DNA from: CAZMJP01 sp964566895
GTDB lineage: Bacteria; Patescibacteriota; Patescibacteriia; UBA2591; UBA6264
DNA length: 11,675 bases
NCBI GenBank assembly: GCA_964566895.1
Contig: CAZMJP010000018.1
Coordinates: 1 to 11,675 of the forward strand
Direction: 5' to 3'
This document shows positions 1 through 6,265 of the stretch, in pieces (position 1 is the stretch's first letter; each line of letters begins with the position of its first letter). The notes under the pieces were generated by a model. The model worked only from the letters and a program-made list of their open reading frames with translations. It did not search any database and was not told the origin of the DNA. The position numbers and the translations under genes were made by a program.

Positions 1-2
1 GC

Positions 3-158
3 CGCCTGCTGGACAGAAACCTGATTTTTGATTTTCAAAAACCCTTTGATTTTGTGCCGAAATATACGGAAAAATGCGAGCGAAGCCCCGCCGCAGGCGG
101 GGCGAGCGAGCAAACAAACTGCCCGCAAAATTCGCAATGTTTAGATTGGTCGGGGTAG
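3..158 (+). CDS. C-terminal fragment of an ORF entering the window, possibly serine recombinase
   Basis: An uninterrupted reading frame enters from the left edge and ends at TAG 156-158, giving 51 codons. It begins with a block reading LLDRNLIFDFQKPFDF, followed by a low-complexity Cys/Ser/Gly/Ala tail. From memory, the hydrophobic FDFQKPFDF-type ending resembles the C-termini of serine (resolvase-family) recombinases in Parcubacteria, but no catalytic domain is inside the window, so this is a weak inference. The tail from about residue 25 onward is translated through a GC-rich hairpin (85-103), and the last 12 bases overlap the 3' end of tRNA-Pro on the other strand. An integrase-type gene ending at a tRNA 3' end would fit an integrated element, but no second attachment site is visible. 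It could also be a chance open frame. Confidence 0.4.
   Translation, partial: RLLDRNLIFDFQKPFDFVPKYTEKCERSPAAGGASEQTNCPQNSQCLDWSG
76..111. repeat. GC-rich hairpin flanked by GCGAGCGA direct repeats
   Basis: A perfect 8-bp stem, GCCCCGCC (85-92) and GGCGGGGC (96-103), closes a 3-base loop. GCGAGCGA occurs immediately on the left (76-83) and again on the right edge (102-109). The surrounding DNA is AT-rich, so this reads as a small inserted GC island. It lies about 36 bases past the 3' end of tRNA-Pro on the minus strand. A short T run follows the arm on that strand only after nine more bases, so it is at best a poor terminator. I associate this kind of module with dispersed intergenic repeats in CPR genomes, but that is recollection and was not checked. 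Confidence 0.6.
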
Positions 159-220
159 GCGGAGTTGAACCGCCACTACACCCACCCCAAGGGTGCGTCC
201 TACCGCTAGACTATACCCCG
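147..220 (-). tRNA. tRNA-Pro (anticodon GGG), CCA encoded
   Basis: Reading the minus strand, the acceptor strands CGGGGTA and TACCCCG pair over seven positions. A four-pair D arm and a five-pair anticodon stem (CACCC/GGGTG) follow, with loop TTGGGGT giving anticodon GGG (186-188 on the plus strand). The T arm GGCGG-TTCAACT-CCGCC is canonical. The first pair is C1-G72, as in bacterial proline tRNAs. Discriminator A is at 150 and a genomically encoded CCA is at 147-149. It decodes CCC and CCU. It lies 134 bases downstream of rpmB on the same strand and may share its transcript. No convincing separate promoter was found. Confidence 0.97.
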
Positions 221-354
221 GGTATTAAAACTTTAAGTTATAAATTATAAACCTTGGATTTTAAGCTTTAGACTATAAATCCTAAACTAAAAATCAACCG
301 AAAATATCCCGATAAAATAACTCCAAAGCAGGAAATGTATTTGGATTTTTTATT

Positions 355-540
355 TTAACTTTTAGGTTTTAATTTCCTCCTCAAATTTTTCAAACATTTG
401 ATGCAAATTCTCACCCTCTTGCCAGAAATTTTTTTTATCTGTAAATTTAAATATTGACGTCTTTTTGTGGCCACTTTAGAATGAGACCGGGAAACGGCTG
501 TTTTTGGGCCCCGCCCGCAAATTGCGCATCTTTTAGACAT
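355..540 (-). CDS. rpmB: 50S ribosomal protein L28
   Basis: A large-subunit ribosomal protein of 61 residues. It starts MSKRCAICGRGPKTA, continues SRSHSK and TKRRQYLNLQ, and is basic throughout, matching the L28 family along its length. Two CxxC pairs (C5/C8 and C46/C49) form the zinc-binding version of L28. The reading frame could extend four codons upstream to a TTG at 550-552. I chose the ATG at 538-540 because GAGG lies six bases before it and because L28 proteins normally begin at this methionine. The gene is divergent from the M50 protease at 705. Its likely promoter (678-705) leaves a leader of about 130 bases containing a hairpin and a direct repeat. No strong terminator follows; only a weak 6-bp stem (TCCAAA/TTTGGA, about 319-344) is visible before tRNA-Pro. 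Confidence 0.95.
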   Translation of the reverse strand: MSKRCAICGRGPKTAVSRSHSKVATKRRQYLNLQIKKISGKRVRICIKCLKNLRRKLKPKS

Positions 541-564
541 AGTAAACCTCAAAATTAGCTAATA

Positions 565-602
565 GAAATTTAAAAATCGGTGATGGAAATTTAAAATTCG
601 GT
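565..602. repeat. Two near-identical 17-bp direct repeats, period 21 bp
   Basis: GAAATTTAAAAATCGGT (565-581) and GAAATTTAAAATTCGGT (586-602) differ at one base and are spaced exactly 21 bp apart, about two helical turns. They lie in the untranslated leader of rpmB, between the proposed promoter and the ribosome-binding site. Such phasing suits a DNA-binding dimer pair, and the repeat could also act at the RNA level. The sequence is AT-rich, so a simple duplication remains possible. Confidence 0.6.
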
Positions 603-653
603 TTTTACGATTCTCTATTTTTCTATTTTAATTACAACTCTCGACTTTCAAAC

Positions 654-670
654 AATAATTTTTCATTATT
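654..670 (-). other. Small AT hairpin in the rpmB leader
   Basis: AATAAT and ATTATT form a perfect six-pair stem around a five-base loop (GAAAA on the minus strand). It falls at the 5' end of the predicted rpmB leader. Being all A-T it is weak. No function can be assigned, and it could simply be part of the divergent promoter region. Confidence 0.35.
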
Positions 671-677
671 GATAATC

Positions 678-705
678 ATTTTATCACTTTAAACCATTTT
701 GACAA
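678..705 (-). promoter_or_regulatory. Sigma-70-type promoter for rpmB, overlapping the M50 protease start codon
   Basis: On the minus strand, TTGTCA (700-705) and TAAAAT (678-683) are separated by 16 bases. The boxes match those proposed upstream of the ligase gene at 9438-9466. The -35 box shares its first base with the A of the protease ATG at 705, so this promoter and the start of the divergent gene cannot both be occupied freely. The predicted transcript start is near 671. Confidence 0.55.
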
Positions 706-1328
706 TGGATATTAGAATTTTCTTATATCTTATCATTATTCTTTCCGCAATCTTCCACGAATACGCCCACGGCTGGATGGCTTACCGGTTAGGCGATTCC
801 ACGGCTAAAGACGCCGGCCGGTTAACATTAAACCCAATAGTTCATTTAGACCTTGTCGGCACGGTTATTCTCCCACTCTTTTTATTGTTTACTTGGGGAG
901 GATTTCTTGGTTGGGCTAAGCCGGTCCCCTATAACCCAAACAATCTTAGAGACCAAAGATACGGTTCTTTAAAAGTAGCTCTTGCCGGACCGGGGGTTAA
1001 TTTGCTCATCGCTTTAGTTTTAGGACTGATTTTAAGATTTCTAATCGGTTCCGCCAGCGTCTCAATAAACTTGGCACTGATGCAATTTCTTACTTATTTG
1101 GGCTTAATCGTTTACATCAACATTTTTCTGGCTTTATTTAATCTGATCCCGCTGCCGCCGCTTGACGGCTCGAAAATACTCGCCGATTTGCTCCCCAATA
1201 AATGGCTTCACTTGATGAGGTTTGGATTTGGAGGTATCTTTTTGGCTTTATTCGTCGCTTTTACTCTTCTGACCCCGCTGGCTCGTCTTATTTTTGGGTT
1301 GATCACCGGCCAGTCGTTCAATCTTTAA
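705..1328 (+). CDS. Site-2-protease-like M50 membrane metalloprotease
   Basis: A polytopic membrane zinc protease of 207 residues. The first membrane segment carries the HExxH motif (H18-E19-Y20-A21-H22). A later segment carries the second family signature NLIPLPPLDG (146-155), in which D154 is the expected third zinc ligand. The GPGVNLL stretch (95-101) is also typical of compact M50 proteins. Several hydrophobic segments place it in the cytoplasmic membrane, where family members cleave transmembrane substrates. It lacks PDZ or CBS domains, so it is the minimal form. I chose the ATG at 705 over the upstream TTG at 699; neither has a clear Shine-Dalgarno site. Its natural substrate cannot be deduced. 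It lies directly before rpsL but probably in a separate transcript, since rpsL has its own strong promoter. Confidence 0.92.
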   Translation: MDIRIFLYLIIILSAIFHEYAHGWMAYRLGDSTAKDAGRLTLNPIVHLDLVGTVILPLFLLFTWGGFLGWAKPVPYNPNNLRDQRYGSLKVALAGPGVNLLIALVLGLILRFLIGSASVSINLALMQFLTYLGLIVYINIFLALFNLIPLPPLDGSKILADLLPNKWLHLMRFGFGGIFLALFVAFTLLTPLARLIFGLITGQSFNL

Positions 1329-1364
1329 AAACTTTTTTCGTTTCTAATTCCCAATTATAAAGAG

Positions 1365-1392
1365 TTGACATTTTTTTTTATTAAGATAAAAT
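1365..1392 (+). promoter_or_regulatory. Strong promoter for rpsL-rpsG-fusA
   Basis: A perfect TTGACA (1365-1370) is followed after 16 bases by TAAAAT (1387-1392). Transcription would start near 1399, leaving a leader of only about 24 bases before the rpsL ATG. The leader region contains three imperfect copies of TCTAATG and no Shine-Dalgarno sequence. The match to the consensus and the position at the head of a ribosomal operon make this a confident call. Confidence 0.75.
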
Positions 1393-1422
1393 GTTCTAAT
1401 GCTCTAATGTTTTAATGACTTT

Positions 1423-1872
1423 ATGCCGACAATTAACCAACTCGTCCGCAAGGGGAGAAAAACAACCAAAAAAAAATCGAAAACGCCCGCTTTGCAGAGT
1501 AATTTTAATATTCTTAAAAGAAAAAGGATTAGGATGCCAAAAGGTCATCCTTATCTGCGCGGAGTCTGTCTAAAGGTTACCACTCAAACACCAAAAAAAC
1601 CCAACTCTGCTCTGCGTAAGATCGCTCGGGTTAAATTATCAAACGGCATGGAGGTCACCGCTTATATCCCCGGCATTGGCCATAATTTGCAAGAGCATTC
1701 GGTTATTTTACTAAAAGGCGGCCGAGTCAAGGACCTGCCCGGAGTTCGTTATCATATTGTTCGCGGTATCTATGATACGAGCGGGGTAGAAGGCAGAAAA
1801 CAAGGTCGCTCATTGTACGGCGCCAAAAAACTAAAATCAAGCGCTCAAACGCCCAAACAATCGGAAAATTAA
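1423..1872 (+). CDS. rpsL: 30S ribosomal protein S12
   Basis: The decoding-centre small-subunit protein, 149 residues against about 124 in E. coli. Conserved landmarks are the PTINQLVRK N-terminus, TPKKPNSALRK (56-66), GHNLQEHSVIL (86-96) and GGRVKDLPGVRYH (99-111). K59 and K103 lie in the two loops linked to streptomycin response. They carry no visible resistance substitution in KKPNS or RVKDLPG, with the usual caution about numbering. D104 corresponds to the aspartate that RimO methylthiolates in other bacteria. Between PAL (22-24) and RGVC (46-49) there are 21 residues where E. coli has about six, and the extra stretch is very basic. The C-terminus is also extended. It is the first gene of the rpsL-rpsG-fusA cluster. 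Confidence 0.97.
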   Translation: MPTINQLVRKGRKTTKKKSKTPALQSNFNILKRKRIRMPKGHPYLRGVCLKVTTQTPKKPNSALRKIARVKLSNGMEVTAYIPGIGHNLQEHSVILLKGGRVKDLPGVRYHIVRGIYDTSGVEGRKQGRSLYGAKKLKSSAQTPKQSEN

Positions 1873-1901
1873 AAAATTAGTTACCTGAAACCACATAATC
1901 T

Positions 1902-2378
1902 ATGCGCGGTAAACAATCGCCAAAAAGAAAAATCGCTCCCGACTCCAAGTATAATTCAACCCAAATAGCCAAGTTCATCAATTATATTATGAGAAGGGGT
2001 AAAAAAACCATAGCTTTAAAAATAGTCTACGGCAGTTTTGATATTATTAAAGAAAAGACTAAAAAAAATCCTTTAGAAACTTTCCATCAAGCGATTAAAA
2101 ATGTCTCTCCTTTAGTTGAGGTAAGGTCACGCCGAGTTGGCGGAGCTAATTATCAAATACCAATGCCAACTAACGAAAACCGTCGTTTTGTCTTAGCTTC
2201 CCACTGGATTATTGAATCGGCTAAATCAAAAAAAGGTAAATCAATGTCGGAAAAATTGGCTCAAGAACTAATCGAGGCCTCCCAAGGACAAGGCAACGCT
2301 ATGAAGAAAAAAGCTGATGTCCATCGCATGGCTGAAGCAAATAAGGCCTTTGCCCACTTCGCCCGTTTTCTCCATTAG
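1902..2378 (+). CDS. rpsG: 30S ribosomal protein S7
   Basis: The small-subunit head-assembly protein, 158 residues, a normal length for the family. Recognisable blocks are KFINYIMRRGKKTIA near 24-38, NVSPLVEVRSRRVGGANYQIP near 67-87, and the C-terminal region with MAEANKAFAHFARF. It binds the 3' major domain of 16S rRNA and contacts E-site tRNA. In the E. coli str operon S7 represses its own operon's translation; the 29-base gap between rpsL and this ATG is far shorter than the E. coli regulatory spacer, so that mechanism is doubtful here. There is no clear Shine-Dalgarno site. It is followed after three bases by fusA. Confidence 0.97.
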   Translation: MRGKQSPKRKIAPDSKYNSTQIAKFINYIMRRGKKTIALKIVYGSFDIIKEKTKKNPLETFHQAIKNVSPLVEVRSRRVGGANYQIPMPTNENRRFVLASHWIIESAKSKKGKSMSEKLAQELIEASQGQGNAMKKKADVHRMAEANKAFAHFARFLH

Positions 2379-2381
2379 AAT

Positions 2382-4493
2382 ATGACTTCTGAACTATCAT
2401 TAGAACAAACGCGGAATATAGGCATTATTGCCCACATAGACGCCGGTAAAACCACAATGACCGAGCGAATTTTATATTATACGGGGAAAAAACATAAGGT
2501 CGGCGAAGTCCACGATGGCCAAGCAGAAATGGATTGGATGGTTCAGGAAAAAGAGCGCGGGGTGACTATTACGGCCGCGGCAACCACTGTTTTTTGGACT
2601 GTCTTGTCTGACCAAACAGATTCGAAACAAAAAATAACTAAAATAAATATTATCGATACTCCCGGACACATTGACTTTACAGCCGAAGTCCAACGCTCTT
2701 TACGGGTTCTTGATGGCGGCGTGGTCGTTTTCGACGGTGTCGCCGGAGTAGAACCGCAATCCGAAACCGTCTGGCACCAAGCGGAAAAATTTAACGTTCC
2801 CTTAATCGCTTTTGTTAATAAATTAGACCGAATAGGGGCTAATTTCTATGCTGATTTGGATTCAATCCACGAGCGGTTGACTAAAAACGCCTATCCTGTC
2901 CAATTACCCATCGGCATAGAGGCAAACTTTAAGGGCATTGTCGATTTATTCACCGGTCGAGCCAGAATCTATTTGGACAAAATGGGTAAAGAGATGAAAG
3001 ATGAAGATGTCCCCGAAGACCTGAAAGACAAAGTTAAAGAATATCGACATAAATTAATTGAAGCTATTGTTGAAAACGATAATAATCTAATGGAAAAATA
3101 TTTAGCTGGAGAAGAATTAGACATTGACGAACTAAGGGAAGGATTACGTCAGGCTGTGATTAACGGAAAAATAGTCCCTGTTTTGTGCGGCTCAGCCCTA
3201 AAAAATAAAGGGGTTCAATTACTTTTAGACGCTATTTGCCGCTATTTACCCTCTCCTTTGGATGTCCCTCCCGTTCAGGGGGAGAATCCCCAAACACAAG
3301 AAAAAGAGACTCGACAACCTGATGGAAAAGAACCCTTCGCGGCTTTGGCTTTTAAAATCGCTACCGATCCATATGTTGGCCGTTTATGTTATTTCCGAGC
3401 TTATTCCGGAACACTGGCATCCGGTTCATACGTCTTAAATACTACTACTAATAATAATGAGAGAGTTGGCCGAATAGTTAGAATGCACGCTAACCATCGG
3501 GAAGAAGTGAAAGAAATTTCGGCCGGAGATATCGCAGCTATCGTTGGAATCAAAAATACCAGTACTGGAGATACTCTCTGCGATCCCAAACACCCGATTA
3601 TTTTAGAATCAATTACTTTCCCTGACCCGGTAATTTCTGTGGCCATTGAACCCAAAACAAAAGCGGACCAAGAAAAAATGGGAATAGCCATAACTAAATT
3701 AGTCGAAGAGGACCCAACTTTTAAAGTCAAAACAAATGAGGAAACCAGCCAAACTATTATTTCCGGTATGGGAGAATTGCATTTAGAAATCATTGTCGAC
3801 CGATTAAGACGCGAATTCAGCGTTGAAGTCAATGTCGGACGGCCGCAAGTGGCCTATAAAGAAACAATTACTTCAGTTGTCGAAAGCGAAGGAAAATACA
3901 TCCACCAATCAGGCGGTCGCGGTCAATATGGTCACTGTTGGTTAAAGCTTGAACCTCTGGAAAGAGGCAAGGGATTTGAATTCGTGGACAAAATTAAAGG
4001 TGGGGCTATCCCCAAAGAATATGTCCCGGCGATTAAAAAAGGTGTCATTGAGGCAATGGGTGAAGGAATTGTCGCCGGCTATCCGGTCGTTGATATGATT
4101 GTTACTGTCTATGACGGTTCTTTTCATGAAGTTGACTCTTCGGAAATGGCTTTTAAAATTGCCGCTAATCGGGCCATTCGCGATGGGGTCAGAAACGCCA
4201 AACCGATTCTTTTGGAACCAATAATGAAAATTGAGGTGGTCGTCCCGGAAAAATTCATCGGAGACGTAATTGGCGACCTTAACGCCAGGCGAGCTCAAAT
4301 TCAAGGGACAAAAACTCGCGGACAAGTCAAATTGATTGACGCCGTTGTCCCTTTGGCAGAGATGTTTGGCTATACTACCGTCTTACGATCAATGACTGAG
4401 GGACGGGGCAGCTCAAATATGGAATTTTCTCATTATGCTCCAGTGCCGCGCAATGTTCAAGAAGAAATAATTGAGGGTAAAGCGAGCAAATAA
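2382..4493 (+). CDS. fusA: Translation elongation factor G
   Basis: The translocation GTPase, 703 residues, full length for EF-G. The GTPase motifs are complete: AHIDAGKT (17-24), RGVTIT (59-64), DTPGH (92-96, with the catalytic-type His96) and NKLD (146-149). GSALKNKG follows as the G5 region. Domains II-V follow in order; domain IV contains the conserved HQSGGRGQYGH block and the PIMKIEVVVPE stretch. The ATG lies three bases after the rpsG stop, so translation is probably coupled. No tuf gene follows; the next gene is tmRNA, with its own promoter. Three antisense or out-of-frame ORFs within the gene are shadows of this coding sequence. Confidence 0.98.
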   Translation: MTSELSLEQTRNIGIIAHIDAGKTTMTERILYYTGKKHKVGEVHDGQAEMDWMVQEKERGVTITAAATTVFWTVLSDQTDSKQKITKINIIDTPGHIDFTAEVQRSLRVLDGGVVVFDGVAGVEPQSETVWHQAEKFNVPLIAFVNKLDRIGANFYADLDSIHERLTKNAYPVQLPIGIEANFKGIVDLFTGRARIYLDKMGKEMKDEDVPEDLKDKVKEYRHKLIEAIVENDNNLMEKYLAGEELDIDELREGLRQAVINGKIVPVLCGSALKNKGVQLLLDAICRYLPSPLDVPPVQGENPQTQEKETRQPDGKEPFAALAFKIATDPYVGRLCYFRAYSGTLASGSYVLNTTTNNNERVGRIVRMHANHREEVKEISAGDIAAIVGIKNTSTGDTLCDPKHPIILESITFPDPVISVAIEPKTKADQEKMGIAITKLVEEDPTFKVKTNEETSQTIISGMGELHLEIIVDRLRREFSVEVNVGRPQVAYKETITSVVESEGKYIHQSGGRGQYGHCWLKLEPLERGKGFEFVDKIKGGAIPKEYVPAIKKGVIEAMGEGIVAGYPVVDMIVTVYDGSFHEVDSSEMAFKIAANRAIRDGVRNAKPILLEPIMKIEVVVPEKFIGDVIGDLNARRAQIQGTKTRGQVKLIDAVVPLAEMFGYTTVLRSMTEGRGSSNMEFSHYAPVPRNVQEEIIEGKASK

Positions 4494-4502
4494 CCATCCA
4501 TC

Positions 4503-4530
4503 TTGACTTTCGGGACAAATTGGGTATACT
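4503..4530 (+). promoter_or_regulatory. Promoter for tmRNA
   Basis: TTGACT (4503-4508) and TATACT (4525-4530) are separated by 16 bases, starting just ten bases after the fusA stop codon. Transcription would begin near 4537, about 26 bases before the mature tmRNA end, so 5' processing by RNase P is implied. A second TATACT at 4553-4558 lacks a good -35 box. Confidence 0.7.
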
Positions 4531-4562
4531 TTAAAAAACGCCAAACTCTAAATATACTGCGA

Positions 4563-4970
4563 GGGGGTGGAAGGCCTCGACAAAAAGTTTATAATAAAAA
4601 TTGCCCTTTGTCTTGAGAAAGACACAAAAACTTCTCAAACAAATAATTGCCAACAGAAATTTGGCTTTTGCTGTAGCTTAATATAAGCGGCAGCCATCGC
4701 TATCCTTGACTCCCGCTATTGAATAGTGGTGTCAATTCAGCCCATCGTTAGATGGAGCAAGTGGGATAGGTTCTCTGAAGACCCGGGGCAGAGCGCTGAA
4801 AATAAAACCAGGTTAAGATTTAGGAATTTTGCCTGATTAAAATCCTAAAATCCGAAAAATCCCGTCTAAATTTTTCGTTTGGAAAATCTAAACGGGCGAA
4901 TAGTCAGACTATAAGGGTAGATATTTTTGTTAATGCTTTTTGGACACGAGTTCAATTCTCGTCACCTCCA
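4563..4970 (+). ncRNA. ssrA: tmRNA (transfer-messenger RNA), one-piece
   Basis: The ribosome-rescue RNA, about 408 bases. The tRNA-like ends pair: GGGGGTG (4563-4569) with CACCTCC (4963-4969). This includes G3-U70, the alanyl-tRNA synthetase identity pair. The T arm ACGAG-TTCAATT-CTCGT occupies 4946-4962, and the 5' part shows the GGCCTCGAC stretch typical of tmRNA. The discriminator A is at 4970 and is followed by CCT, so CCA is not fully encoded. The tag frame most likely resumes at GCC 4649-4651 and reads ANRNLAFAVA, with stop TAA 4679-4681. The small hydrophobic C-terminus is of the degron type read by proteases such as ClpXP. The exact resume codon is inferred from the position of the stop and the typical Ala start. 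Confidence 0.93.
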
Positions 4971-5003
4971 CCTCGACTTAGGGAATAAAGTCATAAGATA
5001 ACC

Positions 5004-5030
5004 ATGCTCTTCTTAAATCTAAAATTTTAA
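5004..5030 (+). other. Possible 8-codon leader ORF before infC
   Basis: An ATG at 5004 opens a tiny frame encoding MLFLNLKF that stops with TAA at 5028-5030, leaving one base before the infC TTG start. It has no Shine-Dalgarno site and could be chance, but termination placed this close to a weak start suits translational coupling. No coding evidence exists beyond this arrangement. Confidence 0.25.
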
Positions 5031-5031
5031 C

Positions 5032-5556
5032 TTGAAATACTATCGCATCAACAACAAAATAAATGCGTCTCAGATACGCTTGATTGACGAAAAGGACCAA
5101 CACTTAGGTATCGTTGAAATAAAAAGGGCCTTAGAAATAGCCCAAGAGAAAAATTTAGATTTGATTGAAATCGGTCCAAAGGCCGACCCGCCAGTGGTAA
5201 AAATTATGGACTTTGGTCAGTTTAAATATAATCTGAAAAAAAAAGAAAAACAGCAAAAAAAACAACAGAAAATCGGCGAGACTAAGGGGATTCGACTAAC
5301 GCCGAGAATCGGCCGACACGATTTTGACTTCAGGGTAAAAAAAGCAAAAGAATTCCTTAACCGAGATCAAAAAATAAAAATTGAAATGATACTTAAGGGT
5401 AGAGAAAAAGCTCATTTTGACTTAGCCAAAAATTTAATAGACCAATTTATCAATTCCCTGGGTGAAGACGCAAAAATTGAGCAATCACCCAAAAGACAAG
5501 GAAACCAATTAATCGCTTTAATAAGCAAGAAAAATTATGACGAAAAAACGCAGTAA
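5032..5556 (+). CDS. infC: Translation initiation factor IF-3, TTG start
   Basis: IF-3 binds the 30S subunit, prevents premature subunit joining and checks the start codon. The 174-residue product has an N-domain with YRINNKI (4-10), RLIDE and PPVVKIMDFGQFKY (53-66). A lysine/glutamine-rich linker (about 67-85) is followed by the C-domain with GIRLTPRIGRHDFDFR and KGREKAHFDLA. An in-frame stop at 5020-5022 leaves only AAT, TTT, AAC and TTG as upstream codons, so TTG at 5032 is the only recognised start. The N-terminus begins exactly where IF-3 proteins do. Non-AUG starts on infC are well known (AUU in E. coli) and let IF-3 limit its own synthesis. It heads infC-rpmI-rplT; only a weak TCGACT/TAAGAT promoter candidate is visible around 4973-4999. 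Confidence 0.96.
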   Translation: MKYYRINNKINASQIRLIDEKDQHLGIVEIKRALEIAQEKNLDLIEIGPKADPPVVKIMDFGQFKYNLKKKEKQQKKQQKIGETKGIRLTPRIGRHDFDFRVKKAKEFLNRDQKIKIEMILKGREKAHFDLAKNLIDQFINSLGEDAKIEQSPKRQGNQLIALISKKNYDEKTQ

Positions 5557-5722
5557 TTTAATTGCCAAAAGACTGCATTTGACAAAAAGTAAAAAAATCC
5601 TGCGTCGAGTTTGCGGACAAAATCATTTCAACGCCCGCGAATCCAGAAAAATAGTCAAAAATAAACGCCAAGATAAACCCCTGAACAAAAATTTTTATCA
5701 AACCGTCAAACAACATATATAA
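5537..5722 (+). CDS. rpmI: 50S ribosomal protein L35
   Basis: A large-subunit protein of 61 residues, highly basic. It is recognised by its position between infC and rplT and by the pattern AKRLHLTKSKKILRRVCGQNHF, which corresponds to the AKRFKxTxxGKIxRxxxxxxH core of L35. The family's usual N-terminal MPKxKTHKGA is replaced by MTKKRSNLI, so the sequence is divergent. Its ATG lies 20 bases inside the end of infC in another frame, so translation of the two is probably coupled. The gap to rplT is 63 bases and contains a tandem ATCATAA repeat but no recognised regulatory structure. Confidence 0.88.
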   Translation: MTKKRSNLIAKRLHLTKSKKILRRVCGQNHFNARESRKIVKNKRQDKPLNKNFYQTVKQHI

Positions 5723-5785
5723 TTTTAGGTTTAAGACCGCAGATTACAAGATTGAATCATAAATCATAAATTAAGCAGAGCGCTT

Positions 5786-6130
5786 ATGCCCAGAGTAAAA
5801 CGAGGAAAAGCCCACATTAAAAGAAGAAAACACTTGCTTGCCCAAGCCAAAGGCTATCGCTGGGGAAGAAAAAGCAAAATTAAATTAGCCAAAACCGCGA
5901 TTAAAAAAGCCGGCGTTTATGCTTATCGCGACCGACGGGCAAAAAAAAGAATTGCCCGCTCCATTTGGCAGATTAGAATTAACGCGGCTTGCCGGGCCCA
6001 AAATCTAACTTACTCCAATTTCATTTCAACGCTTAAGAAAAATAAAATTGAACTTGACCGAAAAATCTTGGCCGATCTGGCGGAAAATCACCCGCAGACT
6101 TTTACCAAAATTATTGAAAAGGTCCGGTAG
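5786..6130 (+). CDS. rplT: 50S ribosomal protein L20
   Basis: An early-assembly large-subunit protein that binds 23S rRNA, 114 residues, standard length. The N-terminus PRVKRGKAHIKRRKHLLAQAKGYRWGRKSK and the segment AYRDRRAKKRIARSIWQIRINAACR are strongly conserved L20 features. In E. coli and Bacillus L20 represses its own operon through the leader RNA; no clear L20-binding fold is recognised here. The ATG lacks a strong Shine-Dalgarno site (upstream AGAGCGCTT). The last three codons and the TAG stop (6122-6130) lie inside the 5' acceptor and D region of tRNA-Asp, so maturation of the tRNA would cut the mRNA within the coding region. Confidence 0.97.
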   Translation: MPRVKRGKAHIKRRKHLLAQAKGYRWGRKSKIKLAKTAIKKAGVYAYRDRRAKKRIARSIWQIRINAACRAQNLTYSNFISTLKKNKIELDRKILADLAENHPQTFTKIIEKVR

Positions 6131-6196
6131 ATCAATGGTTAGATCATCTGCCTGTCACGCAGAAGGTTGCGGGTTCGAATCCCGTCCGGACCGCCA
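6121..6196 (+). tRNA. tRNA-Asp (anticodon GTC), CCA encoded
   Basis: Acceptor strands GGTCCGG and CCGGACC pair perfectly. A GATC/GATC D arm, the anticodon stem TCTGC/GCAGA and loop CTGTCAC give anticodon GTC at 6154-6156. The T arm is GCGGG-TTCGAAT-CCCGT. Discriminator G (6193) and first pair G1-C72 fit aspartate, and CCA is encoded at 6194-6196. The first ten bases overlap the end of rplT, so the tRNA must be released from the infC operon transcript or from an internal promoter within rplT. Confidence 0.98.
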
Positions 6197-6224
6197 CCAT
6201 CCTCGCCAAAGGCTACAGAGTGGT
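6196..6224 (+). repeat. 29-nt hairpin element, copy A
   Basis: Starts on the last A of the tRNA-Asp CCA. ACCATCCT (6196-6203) can pair with AGAGTGGT (6217-6224), with one C/A mismatch at the sixth position, around a 13-base loop CGCCAAAGGCTAC. The length, mismatch position and loop core CGCCAAA match the two copies at 11583-11611 and 11645-11673. Outer stem bases differ between copies but keep pairing. Confidence 0.7.
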
Positions 6225-6265
6225 AAGTCCTCTGTCTCAGTGACAGGGTCCGTCCCGACCATATT

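Noticed and set aside
3401..3832. 143-codon antisense ORF inside fusA, plus smaller ones at 2472-2693 and 3942-4325
   Set aside because: They are antisense to highly conserved EF-G coding sequence and show no family features; they are shadow frames.
4553..4558. Second TATACT as the tmRNA -10 box
   Set aside because: No acceptable -35 box lies at the right distance, while the pair at 4503-4530 fits well.
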